Source: an uncultured Clostridia bacterium
GTDB taxonomy: Bacteria > Bacillota > Clostridia > Peptostreptococcales > Acidaminobacteraceae
Direction: 5' to 3'
DNA length: 13,304 bases
Assembly (NCBI GenBank): GCA_945950065.1
Contig: CAMFGQ010000032.1
Location: forward strand, 1 to 13,304
How positions within the stretch are numbered: position 1 is the first letter of the stretch; each line of letters opens with the position of its first letter. A program made the translations under genes and the position numbers. Below the pieces are notes generated by a model. The model was not told the origin of the DNA, made no database searches, and saw nothing but the letters and a program-made list of their open reading frames with translations. Positions 6,527 through 13,063 of this stretch are shown here, one piece after another.

Positions 6527-6949
6527 CTATTTTACAGTTACACCCATACTACGGGCAGTTCCGGCGATCATGCTGATAGCAGTCTCAATATTGGCTGCAT
6601 TCAGGTCTTCCATCTTTAGTTCCGCGATTTCTCTTAATTGATCCTTTGTGATGGAACCGACTTTTTCCTTGTTAGGAACTCCGGAACCTGAATCAATCTT
6701 GATTGCCTTCTTAATCAGAACGGCAGCGGGTGGTGTTTTGGTGATGAAAGAAAATGATCTGTCTGCATAAACCGTAATGACAACAGGGATAAGAAGTCCT
6801 TGTTGATCTTGGGTTTTAGCATTGAACTCTTTGGTAAACTGCATAATGTTCACACCGTGTTGACCAAGTGCTGGTCCAACAGGAGGTGCGGGTGTTGCTT
6901 TACCTGCTGGGATTTGCAATTTAATTAGACCTACTACTTTTTTAGCCAT
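6527..6949 (-). CDS. rplK: 50S ribosomal protein L11
   Basis: L11 forms the GTPase-associated centre with 23S rRNA and contacts elongation factors and RelA. The 140-residue product has the N-terminal block KLQIPAGKATPAPPVGPALG with the proline-rich hinge, then GVNIMQFTKEFNAKT, TPPAAVLIKKA, GSGVPNKEKVG, and a C-terminal RNA-binding domain ending AGTARSMGVTV. Length and sequence are those of a standard L11. AAAGGAGA sits about eight bases before the ATG. It follows nusG by 32 bases and precedes rplA by 46. Confidence 0.98.
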   Translation of the reverse strand: MAKKVVGLIKLQIPAGKATPAPPVGPALGQHGVNIMQFTKEFNAKTQDQQGLLIPVVITVYADRSFSFITKTPPAAVLIKKAIKIDSGSGVPNKEKVGSITKDQLREIAELKMEDLNAANIETAISMIAGTARSMGVTVK

Positions 6950-6970
6950 TTATTGCATCTCCTTTCTTTC

Positions 6971-6991
6971 TATAAAAAAGCTTAAAGCTTT
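6971..6991 (-). terminator. Weak terminator-like hairpin at the nusG end
   Basis: On the minus strand AAAGC pairs with GCTTT around TTTAA, overlapping the nusG stop codon, and is followed by TTTTAT. The five-pair AU-rich stem is weak, so at most it would lower read-through into rplK or mark a processing point. Confidence 0.3.
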
Positions 6992-7500
6992 ATTATCTGA
7001 TGATACTCAAGTTCAACAGGGGTTTCCCTACCAAACATCGAGATAAGAACAGTAACTGTGTGTTTATCATCATTGATTGAACTGACCGCTCCAACCGAAT
7101 CCGTAAAGGGGCCTTCCATGATGCTCACCATATCTCCAAGAGATAGATCAAGCACTGGAGTCTCCTCATGAATACCCATGTTGCGCAGTTCTTCATCGGT
7201 TAGAGGAACGGGCTTACTGCCAGGTCCTACAAAACCCGTAACACCTTTTGTATTACGCACTACATACCAGGTTTCGTCATTCATATCCATGCAGACGATG
7301 ACATAACCCGGGAAGATTTTTCTAGTCTTCTTTTTGTACTGTCCGTCCTTTAGGTCAACATATTCCTCCATGGGAACTCTGACCTCAGGGATAAGCTCCT
7401 GCATATCGCGGCTTTCGACAATTCTCTCAAGACTTGCCTTCACCTTATTTTCGTGACCTGAGTAGGTGTGTACAACATACCACTTAAGATCTGGTTTCAT
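6982..7500 (-). CDS. nusG: Transcription termination/antitermination protein NusG
   Basis: NusG binds the RNA polymerase clamp and affects pausing, termination and coupling to ribosomes. The N-terminal NGN domain runs from WYVVHTYSGHENKVKASLE through KIFPGYVIVCMDM and GVTGFVGPG. The C-terminal KOW domain starts near GDMVSIMEGPFTDSVGAV and ends at VELEYHQIIKL. From the ATG at 7500 the protein has 172 residues. An in-frame TTG at 7506 would add two residues and lies only five bases after the AGGAGG (7517-7512), against eleven for the ATG, so either start is possible. The secE stop codon overlaps that ribosome binding site, so the genes are tightly coupled. Confidence 0.96.
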   Translation of the reverse strand: MKPDLKWYVVHTYSGHENKVKASLERIVESRDMQELIPEVRVPMEEYVDLKDGQYKKKTRKIFPGYVIVCMDMNDETWYVVRNTKGVTGFVGPGSKPVPLTDEELRNMGIHEETPVLDLSLGDMVSIMEGPFTDSVGAVSSINDDKHTVTVLISMFGRETPVELEYHQIIKL

Positions 7501-7515
7501 ATCCAAAACAGCCTC

Positions 7516-7725
7516 CTATATAAATCGAAGGAAGACTTGTTGGAAAATCAAATCAGCAAAGCCCATGATCAAAGCAAGAATAATGGTCATAGCAATAACA
7601 ACCGCAGTAAAATTCTTGAGATCTTTTCGTGATGGCCAGCTGACTTTTTTTAATTCATTGCGTACACTGCGAAAATAGTTACTTACTCGATTTATGAAAT
7701 TAAGTCCTTCACCTTTTTTTGCCAT
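7516..7725 (-). CDS. secE: Preprotein translocase subunit SecE
   Basis: SecE is the small essential clamp of the SecYEG channel in the cytoplasmic membrane. The 69-residue protein is of the short one-segment bacterial type. A charged N-terminal part contains YFRSVRNELKKVSWPSRKDL, with the conserved KKVSWPS motif at about 26-32. A single membrane helix follows from about residue 39 to 62. It starts six bases after the rpmG stop codon with a modest AGGG ribosome binding site and ends at the ribosome binding site of nusG, the usual secE-nusG arrangement. Confidence 0.97.
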   Translation of the reverse strand: MAKKGEGLNFINRVSNYFRSVRNELKKVSWPSRKDLKNFTAVVIAMTIILALIMGFADLIFQQVFLRFI

Positions 7726-7731
7726 GTCGCC

Positions 7732-7881
7732 CTACTTTGTTTCCTTATGTGGTGTGTGTTCCCTGCAGAACTTACAATATTTGGTAAGTTCAAGACGATC
7801 GGGATCGTTTTTCTTGTTCTTTGATGTATTATAATTTCTGTTTTTGCACTTCTCGCAAGCTAAAGTAACATATACACGCAT
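7732..7881 (-). CDS. rpmG: 50S ribosomal protein L33, zinc-binding type
   Basis: L33 is a small protein near the E site of the large subunit. The frame encodes 49 residues beginning MRVYVTLACEKCKNRNYNT and ending HTPHKETK. Two CxxC pairs (Cys9/Cys12 and Cys36/Cys39) show the zinc-binding form; many bacteria also carry a cysteine-free copy that replaces it under zinc shortage. RNYNTSKN and ELTKYCKFCREHTPHKE are typical of the family. GGGAGGT lies seven bases before the ATG. It is the first gene of the rpmG-secE-nusG-rplKAJL run. Confidence 0.97.
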   Translation of the reverse strand: MRVYVTLACEKCKNRNYNTSKNKKNDPDRLELTKYCKFCREHTPHKETK

Positions 7882-7918
7882 GTCTTACCTCCCTTAAAAA
7901 TATAAACAGTACCAAAGT

Positions 7919-7947
7919 AAACTACCATATCTATCTAGGCTTGTCAA
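7919..7947 (-). promoter_or_regulatory. Promoter of the rpmG-secE-nusG-ribosomal protein operon
   Basis: On the minus strand there is a consensus TTGACA, a 17-base spacer, and TAGTTT preceded by TGG, giving an extended -10. Initiation would fall near 7912, leaving a leader of about 30 bases before rpmG. It lies after the tRNA terminator, so the protein operon should be transcribed independently of the tRNA. Confidence 0.8.
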
Positions 7948-8015
7948 GACACCCAAAGCAATTCTCTCCTTTATTTCCATGAGAAAGAGAAGTGTCGGGG
8001 TCAATGATTTTTGAG

Positions 8016-8046
8016 AAAAAAGAAAGCCTAGTCTACTAAGCTTTCT
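8016..8046 (-). terminator. Intrinsic terminator after tRNA-Thr
   Basis: On the minus strand AGAAAGCTTAG pairs with CTAGGCTTTCT around a TAGA loop: eleven pairs with one G-U, followed by five further T residues. It starts four bases after the tRNA CCA end, so the tRNA is a single-gene transcript. Confidence 0.93.
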
Positions 8047-8049
8047 CTC

Positions 8050-8125
8050 TGGAGCCCTTGAGCAGACTCGAACTGCCGATCTCCGCCTTACCAAGGCGAC
8101 GCTCTACCTCCTGAGCCACAAGGGC
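8050..8125 (-). tRNA. tRNA-Thr (anticodon GGU)
   Basis: The minus strand folds into a full cloverleaf of 76 bases including an encoded CCA. The acceptor arms GCCCTTG and CAAGGGC pair perfectly and the discriminator base is T. The D stem is GCTC/GAGC, the anticodon stem CGCC/GGCG holds the loop TTGGTAA with anticodon GGT, and the T arm GGCAG/CTGCT (one G-U) holds TTCGAGT. The GGU anticodon reads ACC and ACU threonine codons. It stands alone between its own promoter and terminator. Confidence 0.97.
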
Positions 8126-8137
8126 AAGTACCACACA

Positions 8138-8166
8138 ATGTTACACTAAGAAGCAAAAGAATGCAA
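8138..8166 (-). promoter_or_regulatory. Promoter of tRNA-Thr
   Basis: On the minus strand there is TTGCAT, a 17-base spacer, and TAACAT. The predicted start lies only about five bases before the mature tRNA 5' end, as is common for single tRNA genes. Confidence 0.7.
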
Positions 8167-8324
8167 GCCTATTTCTGACTTTCTCTATATAACAAATTTC
8201 TAATGATTACTCAATTAGAGAGAAGCATGCTATTACACCTGGCATAAGCAAGAAAGAGATTTGTGAAGTCCCCTTAGGTTATCTCTCCTTTTCACGCCTT
8301 TACCATACTACTATTGAAGATTCT
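8167..8324 (-). other. Noncoding gap between rlmB and the tRNA promoter
   Basis: No convincing reading frame is present. Two inverted repeats can be seen on the minus strand. GGAGAGAT (8288-8281) pairs with ATCTCTTT (8260-8253), eight pairs including two G-U, with a 20-base loop and a pyrimidine-rich but not T-only tail. It could be a weak terminator for the rlmB operon. CTAATTGA can pair with TCATTAG around GTAA with one bulged base, enclosed by TTCTCT/AGAGAA (about 8184-8226). Function is unknown. Confidence 0.3.
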
Positions 8325-9026
8325 CTACCGATGTTGGATAAAGTACTGGTAAAAACTAATGCCTGCAGCAACCGATGCGTTCAGTGAATCAAAGTCACCC
8401 ATGGGGATTTTGTAGAGCACATCACAGTTCTTCTTCAATAAATCACCGATGCCTTTGTCTTCAGAGCCAATGATGATAACTGCTTTCTTGTCGAACTCTA
8501 CCTGAGGTAAAAAGCTTTTTCCCTGAAGATCAGCTCCATAGACCCAAAACCCTCTATCTTTACACGCATCCACTGCATCACGCAGATTACTAACGCGAGC
8601 AATGGGAAGATGTGCTGCCGCTCCTGCACTGGCTTTAAAGCTTACTTCATCCAGCGTCGCAGAACGACGTTTAGGAAGAACAATGCCCACTGCTCCAAAG
8701 GCATGAGCACTTCGAAGAATGGCTCCGAGATTATGAGGATCTGTGATGCCATCTAGCATAACAAGAAGTCCTTCATGTTGAAGAAGTGAGTCAAGACTGA
8801 CATAGTCAATAGGACTAGCAAATCCAGCTACACCTTGATGGGCTTTTCCCAATTGATCCAGTTTCTCTTTCTCAACCCAGGTATAGGGTATTTTCTTCTC
8901 TTCACACAGGGCAATGATCTCCGCCACATCTTTTCGGTTTATGGATTTAGAGAAGCTGACCTTATTGATCTGCATCTGACTCTTCAGTGCTTCTAGCACA
9001 GCATTTTTTCCTAAAAGAACACTCAT
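8325..9026 (-). CDS. rlmB: 23S rRNA (guanosine-2'-O-)-methyltransferase RlmB-like, SpoU family
   Basis: Methylates a ribose in 23S rRNA (G2251 in E. coli numbering) near the peptidyl transferase centre, using SAM. The 233-residue protein has an N-terminal substrate-binding domain (MSVLLGKNAVLEALKS onwards, to about 75) and a SPOUT trefoil-knot domain. The three SpoU motifs are clear: DPHNLGAILRSAHAFGAVGI, then IIGSEDKGIGDLLKKNCD, then IPMGDFDSLNASVAAGI. GVAGFASP joins the two domains. Some TrmH-family members modify tRNA, so the exact target base is inferred from domain layout and from its position beside mrnC. The start codon overlaps the preceding stop as TAATG and has no strong ribosome binding site. 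Confidence 0.92.
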   Translation of the reverse strand: MSVLLGKNAVLEALKSQMQINKVSFSKSINRKDVAEIIALCEEKKIPYTWVEKEKLDQLGKAHQGVAGFASPIDYVSLDSLLQHEGLLVMLDGITDPHNLGAILRSAHAFGAVGIVLPKRRSATLDEVSFKASAGAAAHLPIARVSNLRDAVDACKDRGFWVYGADLQGKSFLPQVEFDKKAVIIIGSEDKGIGDLLKKNCDVLYKIPMGDFDSLNASVAAGISFYQYFIQHR

Positions 9027-9328
9027 TAAACTAATACTCGACTTTCTCCCACAGGGATAATACCTAACAAATACTTCCGAAGGGTCACCATATACCCTAG
9101 TTCTATCTTTTGTTCTTGTTTTGTTTCTTCGCTGATTTTCTTCATGCCAACCACTTTATTCTTGATCATAGAAGAATCCTTTAGGACTTCATGAACTTTT
9201 GCAATGGCAAGTTCTTCTTCCTTAGTTTGAGGAACGTATCCATCATAAAAGAGACTCTTGGAAACCAGCACAACTAAAAGAAGAATGCTTACAAGAAGAA
9301 GTAGTTTTTCGCGTTTATTCCATTTCAT
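9026..9328 (-). CDS. Small membrane-anchored protein of unknown function
   Basis: I do not recognise this 100-residue protein. It begins MKWNKREKLLLLVSILLLVV: a basic N-terminus then one hydrophobic helix (about 8-25). A mostly charged domain follows (KEEELAIAKVHEVLKDSS, then a lysine/glutamate-rich middle) and a more hydrophobic end (LRKYLLGIIPVGESRVLV). The layout fits a bitopic membrane protein with the C-terminal part outside, or an uncleaved signal anchor. I chose the ATG at 9328, which has GGAG seven bases upstream; a TTG at 9349 would add seven residues. It overlaps mrnC by 14 bases and its stop overlaps the rlmB start as TAATG, so it is expressed with the operon. In Bacillus mrnC and rlmB are adjacent, so this gene is an insertion relative to that order. 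Confidence 0.8.
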   Translation of the reverse strand: MKWNKREKLLLLVSILLLVVLVSKSLFYDGYVPQTKEEELAIAKVHEVLKDSSMIKNKVVGMKKISEETKQEQKIELGYMVTLRKYLLGIIPVGESRVLV

Positions 9329-9722
9329 TGTTTTGCTCCAAGGAGGCAATACAGGCCTCCATGATTTCTCTTATGCGTTGGGTTTTACCCTCTACATAGA
9401 GAGCCCCTAGAAGACATTCTAGCCCCGTGGCTTGACGATATTCAGCATAACTAGCCCGACGAGGAATGTTCCCTGTTTTCACATTCCTTCCTCGTCGGAC
9501 AAAGTCTAGTTCTATTTCTGAAAGCAATGGACGAATCCCTTGCAGGGCCCTAGCCTGTTTCGGTGCAGATACAAAGTCCAAGGCTTTCTGATTGAGCTCC
9601 CCAGGAGTTGAAAAACTTTGGGAGAGAAGATACTCACGGACATAGAGTTCATAGACACTATCCCCTAGATAGGCAAGCTGTCCAGGGCTATAGCGTCGAA
9701 GCTCTTTTAACTTAACTCCCAA
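9315..9722 (-). CDS. mrnC: Mini-ribonuclease III
   Basis: Mini-III is an RNase III catalytic domain without a double-stranded RNA-binding domain; in B. subtilis it matures 23S rRNA ends. The 135-residue product has the signature QLAYLGDSVYELYVREYLL, with the catalytic aspartate at residue 21 and glutamate at 25, then VSAPKQARALQ, FVRRGRNVKTG, ASYAEYRQATGLECLLGALY with the second acidic cluster, and a C-terminal helix. Length is typical. The apparent start is TTG at 9722, preceded by AAGGA at five bases; it lies inside cysS, with 16 bases of overlap. No ATG is available in a sensible place, so TTG is likely real. The cysS-mrnC-rlmB neighbourhood is standard in Bacillota. Confidence 0.94.
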   Translation of the reverse strand: MGVKLKELRRYSPGQLAYLGDSVYELYVREYLLSQSFSTPGELNQKALDFVSAPKQARALQGIRPLLSEIELDFVRRGRNVKTGNIPRRASYAEYRQATGLECLLGALYVEGKTQRIREIMEACIASLEQNNEME

Positions 9723-11083
9723 GTGGTTCCTTCTTTACTATCCTTTAGGGTGACACCCATAGCAGTAAGTTCATCCCGGAGAGCATCGGCTCTTGCATAG
9801 TCCTTTTCATCCTTTGCCTTGCTACGCTCATCTACGAGAGCTTGAATCTTTCCTTTCAGCTCTTCATCGATCTCTTTCTTCTCAAAAAGACCTAATTGAA
9901 GGATGCCATCCATTCTCTGAATGGCATAGGCTTTCTCACCGGAACTAAGACTATCGTCTTTCAGGCAGTCATAGAGCACGGTTAATGCATTGGCGGTATT
10001 GAGATCATTGCGTAATGGCTGGAGAAACTCCTCCCAATAGGCATCTGTCTCAACAGGTGGATCTAGGGCAAGACAACGGGCTTTGAGTCTCTCGTAGGCT
10101 TCTTTGGCACCATCCAGCCCTTCAAAACTAAAGAGGAGTTGTCTACGGTAATGGCTTCCCAGAAGGAAGTATTTATAATGCATAGGTTCATAACCAAGGG
10201 TCTTGAGATATTGTAGGCTGAGGAACTCACCTCTGGACTTACTCATTTTGCCTTCTTGATCAATGAGCCATTCTGCATGCCACCAATAATTCACCCACTT
10301 TTCACCGGTATAGCTTTCCGTTTGCGCAATTTCGTTGGTGTGATGAGTTGGAATATGATCCACTCCACCGCAGTGGATATCTAGCTTTGGTCCAAAGGCA
10401 TTCATGGCAATGACAGAACATTCTAGATGCCATCCTGGATAACCTTCACCATAGATGGTGTCCCAGCGCATTTGTTGGTTCTCAAATTTACTTTGGGTAA
10501 ACCAGAGCACAAAGTCAAAGGGGTTCTTCTTGTTGGTATCATGAACCACATCTTCGCGAGCACCGATTTGAAGATTCTCAAGGGGCATACGGGATAATTC
10601 TGTATAGCGAGGAAACTTACTAATATCAAAGTAGACATTTCCTCCCGCTTGATAGGTGTATCCTTTTTCTTCAAGCACCTGAATAAAGCTAACATAATCA
10701 TCAATATGATCCGTAGCCTTCTCAATGATATCTGGTGTCTTTAAGCGCAGTTCTTCCATGTCTTTAAAGAAGGCTTGGGTATAGTACTCTGCAATCTCCC
10801 AAACGGTTTTCTTTTCACGCTTTGCACCGAGAAGCATTTTGTCATCTCCATCATCACCATCATCAGTGAGATGGCCAACATCTGTAATGTTCATGGCACG
10901 TGTTACATCATAACCTAGGGCATCCAAGGTACGCACGAGAATGTCTTCACTGACATAGGTGCGCATATTGCCGATATGAGCATAGTTATACACCGTAGGA
11001 CCACAGGTATAAATGCTTACTTCATTTTCTTTTATAGGAACAAAGTCCTCAAGTTCTAAACTTAAGCTATTGTATAATTTCAT
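9707..11083 (-). CDS. cysS: Cysteinyl-tRNA synthetase
   Basis: Class I synthetase that charges tRNA-Cys in the cytoplasm. The 458-residue protein has the HIGH motif as HIGN (36-39) and KMSKS (279-283). The zinc that selects cysteine would be held by Cys27, Cys222, His247 and Glu251; the spacing of the last three equals that of Cys209, His234 and Glu238 in E. coli. CGPTVYNYAHIGN and GWHLECSVIAM are family signatures. After MNITDVG there is an aspartate-rich HLTDDGDDGDDKML segment that lengthens the usual NITDxDDK region. The C-terminal helical domain ends with RADALRDEL. The start overlaps the gltX stop (ATGA) and AGGAG lies seven bases upstream. No T-box leader precedes it. Confidence 0.97.
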   Translation of the reverse strand: MKLYNSLSLELEDFVPIKENEVSIYTCGPTVYNYAHIGNMRTYVSEDILVRTLDALGYDVTRAMNITDVGHLTDDGDDGDDKMLLGAKREKKTVWEIAEYYTQAFFKDMEELRLKTPDIIEKATDHIDDYVSFIQVLEEKGYTYQAGGNVYFDISKFPRYTELSRMPLENLQIGAREDVVHDTNKKNPFDFVLWFTQSKFENQQMRWDTIYGEGYPGWHLECSVIAMNAFGPKLDIHCGGVDHIPTHHTNEIAQTESYTGEKWVNYWWHAEWLIDQEGKMSKSRGEFLSLQYLKTLGYEPMHYKYFLLGSHYRRQLLFSFEGLDGAKEAYERLKARCLALDPPVETDAYWEEFLQPLRNDLNTANALTVLYDCLKDDSLSSGEKAYAIQRMDGILQLGLFEKKEIDEELKGKIQALVDERSKAKDEKDYARADALRDELTAMGVTLKDSKEGTTWELS

Positions 11084-12516
11084 CTTCTTTCTCCTGCTCG
11101 AGCCAGTCGTTTTAGGACACGCTCTTTACCTAAGAGTGCAATGGTTTTTACCAGGTCTGACCCATGGGTTGTCCCACTTACACCAATGCGTAGTGGCATA
11201 AAGAGTTGTTTCCCTTTTACACCCAATTCTTTTTGACATGCTTTTATGCTGGCCTGGATGCCTTCTTCGTCAAAGGGATCTAGTTCATCCAGTTTCTTTG
11301 CAAAAAAGCTCCACAATTCAGGTACATGCTCCTGCTCAATGATGGATTCAGTCCCCTCTTCAAATTCAACGTCATCTTGGTAGAATTCTTCGATATAGGG
11401 CGCTAGATCAATGACACGATCTACCTTTTCTTTCACAAGATCAATGATGGCAATGATCTTCTCTTTGTCTTCCACAAACTGATCCAGCTCTACATGTTCC
11501 TTCACAAGATTATAGAGCCTTTCGTTGTCAGCTTTTCGAATGTAGTGATTGTTGATGTGATTCAATTTATCCACATCAAAGATACCACCACTTTTGGAAA
11601 CACGCTCAAAGCTAAAAGCTTCGATCATCTCCTCCATACTCATGATTTCCCGCTCATCACCTGGATTCCAACCAACAAGGGCAAGGAAGTTCACAAGGGC
11701 TTCCGGGAGATATCCTTTTTCTCTAAAGTCCGAGACTGCAGCATCGCCTTCACGTTTACTCAGTTTTTTTCTGTGAACATTGAGAATGTTGGGTAGATGT
11801 GCATAATAAGGCTTCTCCCACCCCAGATAATCATAGAGGACAAGATGCTTAGGCGTGGAGCTTACCCATTCTTCACCACGGATGACATGGGTGATGCCCA
11901 TAAGATGATCATCCACAACAACAGCCATATGATAAGTTGGGAAACCATCGGACTTTTGGAGAACTTGATCATCACTATCATCTGAGTTCATGACGATCCC
12001 CCCACGTACTAAGTCTTGGAAAACAAGGTCTGTGTCCTTTGGCATTTTCAAACGTACAACATGCTCTTCGCCTGCTTCTACTCGTTGTTTTGCTTCTTGA
12101 GGATCTAGATCCCTACAGTGTCCATCATAGCCATGATGGCCTTCTTCTCGTAGGGCATCCAATCTTTCTTTACTACAGAAACAATAGTAGGCTTTTTCTT
12201 TGTCTAAAAGTTCCTGTACATATTTTTGGTAGATGGGAAGACGATGACTTTGCGTATAAGGTCCATAGTCACCTGTTTCTGTTAACTCTCCATCACGATA
12301 GACAGGACCCTCATCATGACGAACTCCTGTCCAATCCATTTCTACTAACAGATTCTCAACAGCACCCTCAACTAAACGAGATTGATCTGTATCTTCAATA
12401 CGCAAAATATAACGCCCAGCATGATGATGAGCAAATAAATAGCAATACAAAGCTGTACGCAGACTGCCTACATGGACATAACCAGTAGGACTTGGTGCAA
12501 AGCGAACACGAACCAT
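11080..12516 (-). CDS. gltX: Glutamyl-tRNA synthetase
   Basis: Class I synthetase that attaches glutamate to tRNA-Glu, and in many Bacillota also to tRNA-Gln before amidation. The 478-residue product starts VRFAPSPTGYVHVGSLRTAL, with the HIGH motif as HVGS (15-18), and has the KMSKS motif as KLSKR (251-255) in HRKKLSKREGD. ILRIEDTDQSR and RGEEWVSSTPKHLVLY are family blocks. Cys112, Cys114 and Cys134 lie in the region that binds zinc in some GluRS. The C-terminal anticodon-binding helical domain is complete, ending RVLKRLARAGERR. It is 67 bases after ispF with AGGGG before the ATG; whether it is discriminating or not cannot be settled by eye. Confidence 0.97.
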   Translation of the reverse strand: MVRVRFAPSPTGYVHVGSLRTALYCYLFAHHHAGRYILRIEDTDQSRLVEGAVENLLVEMDWTGVRHDEGPVYRDGELTETGDYGPYTQSHRLPIYQKYVQELLDKEKAYYCFCSKERLDALREEGHHGYDGHCRDLDPQEAKQRVEAGEEHVVRLKMPKDTDLVFQDLVRGGIVMNSDDSDDQVLQKSDGFPTYHMAVVVDDHLMGITHVIRGEEWVSSTPKHLVLYDYLGWEKPYYAHLPNILNVHRKKLSKREGDAAVSDFREKGYLPEALVNFLALVGWNPGDEREIMSMEEMIEAFSFERVSKSGGIFDVDKLNHINNHYIRKADNERLYNLVKEHVELDQFVEDKEKIIAIIDLVKEKVDRVIDLAPYIEEFYQDDVEFEEGTESIIEQEHVPELWSFFAKKLDELDPFDEEGIQASIKACQKELGVKGKQLFMPLRIGVSGTTHGSDLVKTIALLGKERVLKRLARAGERR

Positions 12517-12583
12517 AGTTTCCCCTTTCTTCCTTGAAACGTTTCTTTCCTTATTGATTCTATTTCTATTTTTAATCCTTTAC

Positions 12584-13063
12584 TTATTCTTTTCGTTGCA
12601 GGAGCACCACGCATGAAGCTCCTAGACCTTCTTCCTTACCTAGATCTCCCATGCCTTCAGTAGTGGTGGCTTTTACATTCATCCGGTCTATGTCTATACC
12701 CATAGCCTCTGAAAGCCGGGCTTTTATCTTGCCTTTATAGGGAGATAGTTTGGGCTTTTGACCAAGCAGCACCAGATCCACATTGACAATCTTATAGTCC
12801 ATCTCATCCATCCTTGAAAGGATCTCCCCAAGCATCACCATGCTATCCAGTCCCTCCCAGCGTAGATCCTGGTCACTATAATGCTCCCCAATATCCCCTA
12901 GTCCTAGCGCCCCTAGAAGGGCATCACAGAGTGCGTGGATAAGGACATCGGCATCGCTATGGCCTAACAGCCCCAAGGGATAGTCAATGACTTCCCCACC
13001 AAGAATAAGCGGTCTGCCTTCACAAAAACGGTGGAAGTCGATTCCCTGACCAATGCGCATCAT
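12584..13063 (-). CDS. ispF: 2-C-methyl-D-erythritol 2,4-cyclodiphosphate synthase
   Basis: IspF cyclises CDP-methylerythritol 2-phosphate with loss of CMP, the fifth step of the MEP pathway to isoprenoid precursors. The 159-residue protein begins MMRIGQGIDFHRF; Asp9 and His11 with His43 (GHSDADVLIHALCDALLGA) are the metal ligands known from the family. GDIGEHYSD and VKATTTEGMG are the other signatures, the latter at the CDP-binding site. Length is normal. The first ATG overlaps the ispD stop by four bases and the second methionine follows directly, so one residue of the N-terminus is uncertain. ispD-ispF order is conserved in Bacillota. Confidence 0.97.
   Translation of the reverse strand: MMRIGQGIDFHRFCEGRPLILGGEVIDYPLGLLGHSDADVLIHALCDALLGALGLGDIGEHYSDQDLRWEGLDSMVMLGEILSRMDEMDYKIVNVDLVLLGQKPKLSPYKGKIKARLSEAMGIDIDRMNVKATTTEGMGDLGKEEGLGASCVVLLQRKE

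Noticed and set aside
7894..8094. 66-residue minus-strand frame running from inside the tRNA through its terminator
   Set aside because: It begins within the tRNA-Thr sequence and crosses a strong terminator and a promoter, with no suitable ribosome binding site.
12039..12488. 149-residue plus-strand frame opposite gltX
   Set aside because: It is antisense to a highly conserved gltX segment, is rich in His, Leu and Asp from reversed codons, and has no recognisable domain.
12517..12583. T-box or other amino-acid-responsive leader before gltX-cysS
   Set aside because: The 67-base spacer is too short, and neither a T-box sequence nor a terminator hairpin is present.
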